DNA of 7,541 bases from an uncultured Collinsella sp. (GCA_900547285.1 URGF01000085.1:1-7541), one strand, 5' to 3'. Shown: positions 1-5,637, counted from the stretch's first letter. A program made the numbers and translations. Notes: a model not told the origin generated them from the letters alone.

Positions 1-545
1 AGGTCGCGCACCAGACCCTTGATGGTCGTACCGCCGCCAAAGGAACCGCCCTCGCCCGCCATGGGATACCAAGCGTAGAGGGCCTTAAGCGAAGCGGCGA
101 GCTCGGGGGCGGCATCGGGCGCCGTCGCGCGGGCCAGCACATGCTCAACAGCCTGGTCCATAAGCTCGTCGGTATCGGTGAGCACCGTGAACTCGGGATC
201 GATGCCCAGCTCCAACGCATGTGCGCGCAGGATACGCGAGCACATGCCGTGAATGGTCGAGATCCACGCATCGTCGACGGTCAGGGCTTCCTCGTCCATG
301 CCCTCGTCGATGAGCGCGCGGCGCACACGGTCACGGATCTCGGCCGCGGCGTCTTTGGTAAAGGTAATGGCGAGCACCTGATCCAGATGCTCAACGAACG
401 GACCGGATTCGGGCGAGAGCGCGTAGACGATGCGGCGCGTGAGGGTAAAGGTCTTGCCCGAGCCGGCACCTGCCGAGACAAACAGCGGGCGGTCGAGCGT
501 TTTGACGACTTGCAGTTGTTGCGGCATCAAAGTCGAAAGATCCAT
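1..545 (-). CDS. addA: AddA-like UvrD/RecB-family helicase-nuclease subunit, N-terminal part (cut by window edge)
   Basis: This is the N-terminal 181 codons of a superfamily 1A DNA helicase; the rest lies beyond the left edge. In AddAB-type enzymes AddA is the ATP-driven 3'-5' helicase and usually also carries a nuclease domain, working with AddB to resect double-strand breaks for RecA. Seen here: a Q-motif region (MPQQLQVV, residues 7-14), Walker A GAGSGKT (26-32), motif Ia TFTKDAAAEIRDRV (61-74) and the STIHGMC motif (96-102). The ATG at 545-543 is supported by AAGGAGG at 564-558, about 12 nt upstream and inside the 3' end of addB. Only 3 nt separate the addB stop from this start, so the two are almost certainly co-transcribed and probably translationally coupled. 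The start of the UvrD family is unmistakable. The choice of AddA over another UvrD paralogue rests on the neighbouring nuclease gene, since the C-terminal domains are not visible. Confidence 0.88.
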   Translation of the reverse strand, partial: MDLSTLMPQQLQVVKTLDRPLFVSAGAGSGKTFTLTRRIVYALSPESGPFVEHLDQVLAITFTKDAAAEIRDRVRRALIDEGMDEEALTVDDAWISTIHGMCSRILRAHALELGIDPEFTVLTDTDELMDQAVEHVLARATAPDAAPELAASLKALYAWYPMAGEGGSFGGGTTIKGLVRD

Positions 546-548
546 GGT

Positions 549-3500
549 CTACACGTCCCTCCTTACAAACGTTCCTTCGTGGTTATACGAGCAGCGCGCA
601 TGCGCGGCCTGAGCCGACGTCGGGTCGACGGCGGCAACGTTGCCTGCCTCGAGCTCGCGCAGACGCTCGGCAATGCCGGTCTCCACTCGATCGAGCAGCG
701 CATCGAAGTCCATGCTGCCGCCCTCGCCGGGAAAGCCCTTCTTAAGCCCCGGGATGCGGCCGTCACCACGCTCTTCCTCAAGCAACTCGGCGCTCGCCGC
801 ACCGCGCAGCGCGGGCTTGCCACCCTTGGTCGAAAAATAGAGCGCAGCACGGGTATCTAGGCCCAGCGCCCGACGCATGGCCCGTGCGTAGATGAGCGTC
901 TGGGTATGGGGCGGCAGCCAGCGCGGGTCGTCGATGGGGGCCTCGCCCGACTCCTCGTCGCGCACCGTGGGGTCGGCGAGTTTAAACTCCTCGACACCCG
1001 AACGATGCTTATAGTCGATTACCACGGCGCGATTCTCGACATCCACATCAACGCGGTCGATGCGCCCGCCAAGCGGCCAACCGGCATACTCGACCTGGAG
1101 CTCGTTGAACGCAAACTCCAGGTAGCGCGGCGCGAAGGGCGCGAGCGCCTCGGACTCGTAGGCAAGCACGCCCTCCAGCTGCGGCAAAATCTCGGCCACC
1201 TGGCGCTCCTCCACCGGGGAGAGCGGCACGAGCGGGCCCTCGGTACCGCGCTTGCCCGCATGCTCGGCCAAGGTCTCGTCAAAGACCTCGCGCAGCAGCT
1301 CCTTCGCGCGTGGCAGATTCATGGGTGTCACGCGCTCCATGCCCTCCTGGGGCAGACGGGCATGCAAGTGTTCCAGCACGTCGTGGACAAAGTTGCCCTT
1401 CTCCATATTGCCAAAGCCAGCGTCGATCGACTGGGGTTTGACGCGATACGAGACGAACCAGCATAGCGGGCAGGTCGAATAGGCCTCGATCTGCGAGGCA
1501 GACGTCAGGCGCGGCACCAGCGGCGCATCCTCGCCCTCGCCATCGCGACGACGCAGGACCAAATACGGAATGGCTTCATCGCTCAGATGCTGAGGAGCTT
1601 CGCAGGTCACGCGCTCGCGCCTAAGACCTTCGCCTGCCGCGGGATCGAAGTCCCTTACGATATCGCCCTCACCCACACACTTCGCCTTGTCGGCGTCAAC
1701 GGCCTTAGCGTCGTCAGCGGCCTTAGCATCGTTAGCGGCCTCGGCATGCGCCCGCAACTCGGTCCACACGGCCGCCGGATAGCACTCGCGCGCCTGACGA
1801 TCGTGGGTCACACGGGCGAGCGTAACCGGACCACGCGACGCTTGTATCGCGCGGCCAAAGCGTGCGCGCAGCAAGGCCGCAGGCTCAAGCGTCACGCCCT
1901 CGCGACCGAGGCTCGCCGTCAGCGTGGTCAGCGGCCCCTCTTCGTGTGAGAGAGGATAGCTGTCCAGATCGACATCGGCAAACAGCACGGCATCGTAGCT
2001 GCCGGAGCGCAGAGCCGCCGCATCGGCAAGCGAAGCAAAGCGAACCTGGGCGCGTGGCGCACGGTCAACCTCGTAGGTCTCGCAATCGTAGGCGGCGCTA
2101 CGCTTGTCCACCTTGGTTCGAATGTCATCGAGCACGGGCACGGTCGCGGCCTGCGACACGTCGAGCGCACGGGCGCCATTCATAAGGATGTCGATGGCGT
2201 GGCGTAGCAGGGCCACCTCCGCCTGGCGACGGGCTTGGCCATCCAAGCTGCCCAGCGAGCGATCGGGCAACCCCTCGGCAACGGCAAGCATGGCCTTGAG
2301 CGCCGTCACGGGCTTGTCACGCCACAGCGCCTGGAACACGTCCGAGACCACGCACGGCACGTTCTTAAACCAGTTCTCGTCGCTCGCCGCCTTGCGCGCG
2401 CCCCTCACCTGGCCTTGGACGCTCTGCAGCAGGCTCTTAACGCCCGCGGTAGTCTTGCTGCGCGAGAGACGCATATTCTTATCGAAGGTACGGGCATTGA
2501 CGGCATCAGCGCCCGAAAGCGGACTGTAAATCCAGTCGGTAAGCTCCGGCGCGGGCCACCACTCAGTCTTAGAAGCTGCCCCTTCGTCGGCGGCCTTCAT
2601 ACGCTCGATCAGGTTGGCGAGCGCCGTGAACTGCCTGCCCGCAATGGATTGAGAAAACGCCGTGAACTCAACTGTCTCGGCAGCGATATGACGAGCCGCC
2701 AGACGAGAGGCGAGCTCACCGAACAGCTGGGGTGCCCGGGCAGAAACAACGAGCACGCGTACGGGGTCGGCGGGCGTTGCAGCAGCCTTATCATCCTTGG
2801 ACTCCTTGTGCGTTTTCACCAACTTATCGATGGCGTCCGCATAAGCATGGGCACGGGCATGGGGGCCGGCGACCTCAATAAAGGCAGGCTGAGCGGCGGT
2901 CCTGCAAGCGGCATCAGACGCGACGGCGTCCTCCTCCAGCGGCGCGGCCTCAAACAGCAAACCGCGGGCATCAAATGCCGCGGCAAGCTCCTCGCGCATC
3001 GCCGCCTGCTCGCAGGCAAGCAGCACGACGACCTCTCCCCCATTGTTCGCCACGGCAGACAGCAGCTCGAGCAGACCGTGCGTAAACGACGTGATACCGC
3101 GCACGCATACGGCGCGGGTGCACGCCGGCAGGTTATCGGCCAGGGCACCGGCCATAATGTCAGCCGCCTCGCAGGGCTCGACCATATCTCGACGGTCCAA
3201 ACCACCCGCGTAGGCACGCAAAAGCTCGAACACACGAGCCTCGGCATCGCTTTTTGGCTCAGGCTGGCAATTGTTGCCACGGCATCGCTCGGCCGCCGTC
3301 CCCGCCACACCCGGTAGCACGTCGCGGGCCATGCGCGCAAGCATGCGCACCGTGCCCTGGCTGCGCGAAAGCGGTTGCAAATCGGCATCGTCGAGACGCG
3401 TGACCATGTCCGAGAACAGCATCTGGCGCTGCAGGTTGTCGACGAAACCGCGCCCGTCGCCCAAAAGCTCCCAAAGCGAGTGAAGCCACGATGTAGGCGT

Positions 3501-3683
3501 CTTGTAGTCGATACCCAGCGAAATCCCGGCTTCCGCCGCATCATGACGGCACAGGTCGAGCTCGGCAAACGTAGGCGCCAGCAGCACGGCACGTCCGTGG
3601 CAGTCAATAAGGTCGGCAAGCAGTGCCGACTCGGCATCGCTCAAATCCGTGCCGGCATTGGTGGTATAGATTCGAACAGGCAT
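549..3683 (-). CDS. addB: AddB-like subunit with C-terminal PD-(D/E)XK (RecB-family) nuclease
   Basis: This is a 1044-residue partner subunit of an AddAB-type helicase-nuclease that processes DNA double-strand breaks for recombination. The C-terminal third (about 728-1044) is a RecB-family nuclease domain. It opens with an SASQIEAYSTCP motif (first Fe-S-type cysteine C738), followed by H767 in GNFVHDVLEHL, D876 in GGRIDRVD, and D890/K892 in VVIDYK, matching the catalytic H, D, D and K of RecB nucleases. The N-terminal two thirds look like the inactivated helicase fold of AddB: an APTFAELDLCRHDA segment is visible, but there is no Walker A in the first 30 residues. The C-terminal tail (around ARCSYNHEG) has one cysteine where AddB nucleases usually have three Fe-S ligands. 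An Ala/Asp/Lys-rich linker at 644-667 is encoded by 18-bp tandem repeats. GGAGG at 3691-3687 lies only 3 nt before the ATG. Length (family about 1000-1170 aa) and the addB-addA order fit. Many databases would call it simply 'PD-(D/E)XK nuclease family protein'. Confidence 0.83.
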   Translation of the reverse strand: MPVRIYTTNAGTDLSDAESALLADLIDCHGRAVLLAPTFAELDLCRHDAAEAGISLGIDYKTPTSWLHSLWELLGDGRGFVDNLQRQMLFSDMVTRLDDADLQPLSRSQGTVRMLARMARDVLPGVAGTAAERCRGNNCQPEPKSDAEARVFELLRAYAGGLDRRDMVEPCEAADIMAGALADNLPACTRAVCVRGITSFTHGLLELLSAVANNGGEVVVLLACEQAAMREELAAAFDARGLLFEAAPLEEDAVASDAACRTAAQPAFIEVAGPHARAHAYADAIDKLVKTHKESKDDKAAATPADPVRVLVVSARAPQLFGELASRLAARHIAAETVEFTAFSQSIAGRQFTALANLIERMKAADEGAASKTEWWPAPELTDWIYSPLSGADAVNARTFDKNMRLSRSKTTAGVKSLLQSVQGQVRGARKAASDENWFKNVPCVVSDVFQALWRDKPVTALKAMLAVAEGLPDRSLGSLDGQARRQAEVALLRHAIDILMNGARALDVSQAATVPVLDDIRTKVDKRSAAYDCETYEVDRAPRAQVRFASLADAAALRSGSYDAVLFADVDLDSYPLSHEEGPLTTLTASLGREGVTLEPAALLRARFGRAIQASRGPVTLARVTHDRQARECYPAAVWTELRAHAEAANDAKAADDAKAVDADKAKCVGEGDIVRDFDPAAGEGLRRERVTCEAPQHLSDEAIPYLVLRRRDGEGEDAPLVPRLTSASQIEAYSTCPLCWFVSYRVKPQSIDAGFGNMEKGNFVHDVLEHLHARLPQEGMERVTPMNLPRAKELLREVFDETLAEHAGKRGTEGPLVPLSPVEERQVAEILPQLEGVLAYESEALAPFAPRYLEFAFNELQVEYAGWPLGGRIDRVDVDVENRAVVIDYKHRSGVEEFKLADPTVRDEESGEAPIDDPRWLPPHTQTLIYARAMRRALGLDTRAALYFSTKGGKPALRGAASAELLEEERGDGRIPGLKKGFPGEGGSMDFDALLDRVETGIAERLRELEAGNVAAVDPTSAQAAHARCSYNHEGTFVRRDV
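1683..1754 (-). repeat. 18-bp imperfect tandem repeats inside addB
   Basis: Four consecutive 18-bp units (1737-1754, 1719-1736, 1701-1718, 1683-1700, in coding order) encode RAHAEA, ANDAKA, ADDAKA and VDADKA, residues 644-667 of AddB. The two central units differ at only two bases; the outer ones are more diverged. The repeat keeps the frame and encodes a flexible charged linker between the helicase-like part and the nuclease domain. Confidence 0.75.
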
Positions 3684-3741
3684 GGTCCTCCGCTCAAACT
3701 GTTCGCAATAATCAATGCATCCATCCTACCCGCCCAAGCGG

Positions 3742-3769
3742 ACAGATTTGCCCCACGCCAACAGATTTG
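3742..3769. repeat. 9-bp direct repeat upstream of addB
   Basis: ACAGATTTG occurs at 3742-3750 and again at 3761-3769 (CAAATCTGT on the addB strand), a period of 19 bp. The second copy overlaps the outer edge of the large inverted repeat by one base. It lies in the short stretch between the upstream terminator and addB, where the addB promoter must be if the terminator works. It could be a paired protein-binding site, part of the repeat element, or chance. No convincing -35/-10 pair is visible here; the nearest is a weak TAGGAT at 3728-3723 on the minus strand. Confidence 0.4.
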
Positions 3770-3854
3770 ATCCCTTGGGGACGGAGGAAAACGGATCATC
3801 GAGGGGGTCAGTCTAACCCGGCGATCCGTTTTCCTCCGTCCCCAAGGGATCAAA
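3766..3854. repeat. 32-bp perfect inverted repeat (REPIN/MITE-like palindrome)
   Basis: The left arm 3766-3797 and right arm 3823-3854 are exact reverse complements over 32 bp, separated by a 25-nt loop (3798-3822). The loop can itself pair GGGT at 3805-3808 with ACCC at 3816-3819. Each arm carries a core reading TTGGGGACGG. There is no transposase gene beside it. A perfect long palindrome of this kind, next to a terminator in intergenic DNA, resembles non-autonomous REP/REPIN-type elements moved by Y1 (RAYT) transposases. The structure is certain; the element class is inference. Confidence 0.85.
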
Positions 3855-3877
3855 AAAACCGCCCCCGGAGGGACGGC
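3852..3877 (-). terminator. Intrinsic terminator of the TrpR-like gene
   Basis: On the minus strand a 7-bp GC stem (CCGTCCC at 3876-3870 with GGGGCGG at 3865-3859, including one T-G pair) with a TCCG loop is followed by seven T residues (3858-3852). It begins about 28 nt after the stop codon of the TrpR-like gene. It therefore ends that transcript and separates it from addB. Three of its T residues are also the outermost bases of the 32-bp inverted repeat, so the two structures share an edge. Confidence 0.85.
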
Positions 3878-3904
3878 TCTTCGTAATTCAATGTTGTCGC
3901 TGGC

Positions 3905-4204
3905 CTACTCGCCATCCTCCAGTTTAATGAGGATCTTGCGGTAGCCACCGTACTCGCCGTTGAGCGCCTTGGATACACGGCTCACCGTGGTGGACGAAGC
4001 GCCGGTACGCGCCTGAACCTCGACATAGGGCTCGCCCTCGTCCAGGTAACGCGCGACCTGCAGACGCTGCGATAGATCGCAAATCTCACGCGGCGTGCAG
4101 ATATCGGTCAAAAACGCTTGGATATCTTTCTCGTCGTCCAAAAGGCTAAATGCGTGGACCAGCTGCTTGACATCAGGCTTGTCAAACATGTTCTCGATAT
4201 TCAT
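3905..4204 (-). CDS. TrpR-related YerC/YecD-family DNA-binding regulator
   Basis: This 99-residue protein belongs to the YerC/YecD group of TrpR-like repressors, short all-helical DNA-binding proteins in the cytoplasm. Visible features: an N-terminal helical part (FSLLDDEKDIQAFLTDICTPREI, residues 19-41), then DLSQRLQVARYLDEG (43-57), and the helix-turn-helix with its TGASSTTVSRVSKAL recognition segment (67-81), ending in the GGYR typical of this family. Full length is about 100 aa, so the gene is intact. Members in Firmicutes have been linked to control of amino-acid (histidine or tryptophan) genes, but the targets here are unknown and no such genes are in the window. The ATG at 4204-4202 fits the family N-terminus, although its Shine-Dalgarno is weak (GGTGA 3 nt upstream). 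A small upstream ORF ends just before it. The gene is monocistronic, with an intrinsic terminator downstream. Confidence 0.9.
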   Translation of the reverse strand: MNIENMFDKPDVKQLVHAFSLLDDEKDIQAFLTDICTPREICDLSQRLQVARYLDEGEPYVEVQARTGASSTTVSRVSKALNGEYGGYRKILIKLEDGE

Positions 4205-4207
4205 CGA

Positions 4208-4258
4208 TCACCGCCAAACCCGCCAAAAGGCATCGAAGTTGATACTGACATCGGGCAT
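4208..4258 (-). CDS. Putative 16-aa upstream ORF (leader peptide) of the TrpR-like gene
   Basis: ATG at 4258-4256 opens a 16-codon frame reading MPDVSINFDAFWRVWR, closed by TGA at 4210-4208. This is in frame with, and 3 nt before, the start of the TrpR-like gene. A weak GGGTGA lies just upstream. Two of the last five codons are TGG (Trp). The main gene has only a poor ribosome-binding site, so reinitiation from this ORF would be a plausible way to translate it. Chance is a real alternative: the ORF is very short and nothing else supports it. Confidence 0.3.
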   Translation of the reverse strand: MPDVSINFDAFWRVWR

Positions 4259-4280
4259 CGTTCACCCGTAATATGCAATA

Positions 4281-4304
4281 GGGCAACGCCTGTGGCTTTT
4301 GCCC
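4281..4304 (-). promoter_or_regulatory. 5'-end hairpin in the leader of the TrpR-like gene
   Basis: On the minus strand GGGCAA (4304-4299) pairs with TTGCCC (4286-4281), and inside it GCC pairs with GGC around an ACA loop, giving 9 pairs with a small internal loop. It begins almost exactly where transcription from the candidate -10 at 4315-4310 would start. The mRNA may therefore carry a 5'-terminal stem-loop, a feature that often stabilises transcripts. There is no T-run after it, so it is not a terminator. Confidence 0.4.
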
Positions 4305-4309
4305 GTAGC

Positions 4310-4340
4310 AGTTTAGCACACCACCAAACTAAAGCGACAA
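4310..4340 (-). promoter_or_regulatory. Candidate promoter of the TrpR-like gene
   Basis: On the minus strand TTGTCG (4340-4335) and TAAACT (4315-4310) are separated by 19 bp, and the -10 is preceded by TG one base away (extended -10). Expected start is near 4303, giving a leader of about 100 nt. The match is moderate; the extended -10 is the best part. Confidence 0.45.
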
Positions 4341-4527
4341 GACTCTCTGCCAGCGGCACGTTTTTTAGGACGAACGCCGTTTTGAAACCGAATGCGCACG
4401 CAAGCTCCACGAATATCTGGAACAATGGGTGCCCAAACAGGGCCGTGCCCGCGCATCTACCCGAGTTGCAAAGATGTGCGCCCCTCACGCCCCCTCTCCA
4501 CGCCATGCGCAAGAAAGGATTCCCACC

Positions 4528-4893
4528 ATGCGCTTTTTGCTCAACTGGCTTTTGACCTCAATCGCCATCGCGATCGCAACGTTTCTCGTCCCCGGCATTC
4601 AGCCCTTCGGCATGGCCGACGCTTGGGTCTGCTTTGCCTTCGTGGGACTGTTCCTCAACATCGTCGACTCGCTCGTCAAGCCGTTCCTGACGGTCATCTC
4701 GCTGCCGCTCACTATTATCACGCTTGGTATTTTTCAGCTCGTAGTCAACAGCTTTATGCTCGAGCTAGCCAGCTACCTCTCCGTCAATATCCTCGGCGCT
4801 GGCATCTCTATCGCCGGCTTTGGATCGGCCTTTATGGGCAGCATCCTGGCATCCATCATGCGCAGCATACTCGACAGCATCGCCAGGAACTAA
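4528..4893 (+). CDS. Phage-holin-4_2 / YvlD-family small integral membrane protein
   Basis: This 121-residue protein is very hydrophobic, with about four membrane segments (roughly 3-23, 32-48, 55-84 and 97-115). Family signatures are visible: FLVPGI near the end of segment 1 (19-24), NIVDSLVKPFL (44-54), LPLTIITLGIF (59-69) and the following VVNSFML (72-78). It belongs to the Phage_holin_4_2 (DUF360) group, which includes chromosomal YvlD of Bacillus. Despite the name, members are usually chromosomal cell-envelope proteins of unclear function. There is no endolysin or other phage gene nearby, so a lysis role is not supported. The ATG at 4528 has AAAGGA about 8 nt upstream and begins at the family N-terminus. 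An in-frame ATG at 4429 would add 33 charged residues unlike the family and is rejected. It is monocistronic and convergent with the Rrf2-family gene. Confidence 0.88.
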   Translation: MRFLLNWLLTSIAIAIATFLVPGIQPFGMADAWVCFAFVGLFLNIVDSLVKPFLTVISLPLTIITLGIFQLVVNSFMLELASYLSVNILGAGISIAGFGSAFMGSILASIMRSILDSIARN

Positions 4894-4930
4894 AGCGACC
4901 GGATACGGACCGCCACAACACGCCAAAACG

Positions 4931-4961
4931 AAGGCCGTCCATCGCAACGATGGGCGGCCTT
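4931..4961. terminator. Probable bidirectional terminator between convergent genes
   Basis: A 14-bp stem (4931-4944 with 4948-4961, one T-G wobble) closes a 3-nt CAA loop. It starts 37 nt after the stop of the YvlD-type gene. On the plus strand it is followed by TTGTCATTTG, on the minus strand by TTCGTTTTGG, so it is moderately T-rich on both sides. It probably ends the plus-strand transcript and can back up termination of the convergent Rrf2-family gene. Confidence 0.75.
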
Positions 4962-4996
4962 GTCATTTGTCAAGCCTCAGAGGGCAAGAAAATCTA

Positions 4997-5024
4997 CCAT
5001 TTCTGCCCCGTCCCCAAATGGCAG
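4997..5024 (-). repeat. Short GTCCCC-type palindromic repeat in the 3' UTR of the Rrf2-family gene
   Basis: On the minus strand CCATTT (5021-5016) can pair with AAATGG (5002-4997), or alternatively CTGCC (5024-5020) with GGCAG (5007-5003). Between them lies TTGGGGACGG (5017-5008), the same 10-mer found in both arms of the 32-bp inverted repeat at 3766-3854. It starts 6 nt beyond the rrf2 stop and is followed by GATTTTCTTG, so it may also help terminate that transcript. Confidence 0.55.
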
Positions 5025-5030
5025 GTGGGG

Positions 5031-5459
5031 CTAGATGACGTAGTCGTAGCCCTCGTTGGGGGCGACGAGCGCATCGAGCGTCACACCGTCGAGGTAGTCG
5101 TTGATGAGCTTGTCAAGGTTCTTCCACACGCCGAGTGTAGGACACTCGTCCGAACGCGAGCAGCCCTTGCAGTCGCCGTCCAGGCATGCGACCGGTGCCA
5201 GACTGCCCTCGGTCAGGCGCAAGATCTCGCCCACCGTGTACTGCTCGGGCGGACGTGTGAGCACGTAGCCGCCGCCCTTGCCGCGCATGCCCGAGAGCAT
5301 ATTGGCGCGGACGAGCGTGGCCAAAATGTTCTCCAGATATTTCTCCGAAATCCCCTGACGCGCGGCGATCTCTTTGAGGGGAATGCGACCTGCCGCCTGG
5401 TGCTCGGCCAGGTCAACCATAACGCGCAGGGCATATCTGCCCTTTGTGGAAACCAACAT
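5031..5459 (-). CDS. Rrf2-family transcriptional regulator (IscR/CymR-like) with Fe-S-type cysteines
   Basis: This is a 142-residue winged-helix regulator. The N-terminus MLVSTKGRYALRVMVDLAEHQ is the hallmark Rrf2 start. The helix-turn-helix covers about 27-52 (PLKEIAARQGISEKYLENIL onward), and RGKGGGYVL (59-67) forms the wing. The C-terminal sensing part has C92, C97, C100 and C106; Rrf2 sensors such as IscR use three cysteines near 92-104 to hold a [2Fe-2S] cluster. B. subtilis CymR, the cysteine-metabolism regulator of the family, lacks such a set, so this protein combines an IscR-like ligand region with a CymR-like genomic position. It is divergent from cysK, which makes cysK the most likely target, along with itself. 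The ATG at 5459-5457 has AAAGG about 12 nt upstream. Family assignment is secure; the sensed signal (Fe-S status, cysteine or redox) is inferred. Confidence 0.92.
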   Translation of the reverse strand: MLVSTKGRYALRVMVDLAEHQAAGRIPLKEIAARQGISEKYLENILATLVRANMLSGMRGKGGGYVLTRPPEQYTVGEILRLTEGSLAPVACLDGDCKGCSRSDECPTLGVWKNLDKLINDYLDGVTLDALVAPNEGYDYVI

Positions 5460-5475
5460 ATATATTGCTGCCTTT

Positions 5476-5490
5476 CGGTCTTTTAGTCCG
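5476..5490. promoter_or_regulatory. Candidate operator in the early leader of the Rrf2-family gene
   Basis: A 15-bp dyad of the form CGG-N-CT-NNN-AG-N-CCG lies just downstream of the candidate -10 (5501-5496) of the Rrf2-family gene and before its ribosome-binding site. Position and symmetry suit an autorepression site for a dimeric regulator. No consensus for this protein is known to me, so this is inferred from symmetry only. Confidence 0.3.
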
Positions 5491-5495
5491 TTGAA

Positions 5496-5523
5496 ATTCT
5501 AGCCGAAAAATTGGGTTTGAAAA
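5496..5523 (-). promoter_or_regulatory. Candidate promoter of the Rrf2-family gene
   Basis: On the minus strand TTTTCA (5523-5518) and TAGAAT (5501-5496) are 16 bp apart. The -10 matches the consensus at five of six positions, the -35 at four. Expected start is near 5489, giving a leader of about 30 nt that contains the dyad at 5476-5490. Confidence 0.5.
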
Positions 5524-5607
5524 TACCCGTTCCGGTCAAGATGGTTAATCGACTCGTAATAATCTTCTATTTCCTATTGCGTTACTAGGCTTTACTGTCT
5601 ACTATGC

Positions 5608-5637
5608 TTGCCAGCAGCAAATAGAACAACCTATAAG
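5608..5637 (+). promoter_or_regulatory. Promoter of cysK
   Basis: TTGCCA (5608-5613) and TATAAG (5632-5637) are 18 bp apart, each matching the sigma-70/SigA consensus at five of six positions. Transcription would start near 5644, leaving a 5' UTR of about 69 nt. The -10 is buried in a perfect dyad (5628-5640), a natural place for a repressor to act. Confidence 0.65.

Larger units (their letters stand above)
4205..4527. other. Divergent intergenic region between the TrpR-like gene and the YvlD-type gene
   Basis: These 323 bases hold the leader and promoter of the TrpR-like gene on the minus strand, with a promoter candidate at 4310-4340, a hairpin at 4281-4304 and the small upstream ORF at 4208-4258. 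They also hold the upstream region of the YvlD-type gene on the plus strand. For the latter I see only a weak TGG-AACAAT extended -10-like site at 4418-4426 without a matching -35. I see no convincing further gene, tRNA or repeat. Confidence 0.6.

Noticed and set aside
2235..3317. 360-codon plus-strand open frame
   Set aside because: It lies wholly antisense to addB, whose protein has a recognisable family and catalytic motifs. The translation is Arg/Gly/His-rich without domains, as expected from antisense frames in GC-rich genes.
3766..3854. Bidirectional terminator as the sole explanation of the large palindrome
   Set aside because: Arms of 32 bp with perfect identity and a 25-nt loop far exceed terminator size, and a normal terminator already exists at 3852-3877.
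4201..4512. 103-codon minus-strand ORF overlapping the TrpR-like start by ATGA
   Set aside because: The 4-base overlap looks operon-like, but the translation resembles no family. It spans the candidate promoter and leader hairpin of the TrpR-like gene, and no good ribosome-binding site is seen. A chance ORF is more likely.
4429..4527. N-terminal extension of the YvlD-type gene from an upstream ATG
   Set aside because: The added 33 residues are Arg/Pro-rich and unlike the family. The ATG at 4528 has a good ribosome-binding site and begins directly with the first membrane segment.
4528..4893. Prophage lysis gene, suggested by the 'phage holin' family name
   Set aside because: There are no neighbouring phage genes, integrase, endolysin or attachment repeats. 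This family is mostly chromosomal.
5573..5605. Alternative cysK promoter TTGCGT - 17 bp - TACTAT
   Set aside because: It is weaker than the pair at 5608-5637 at both hexamers. It could be a minor start but is not needed.
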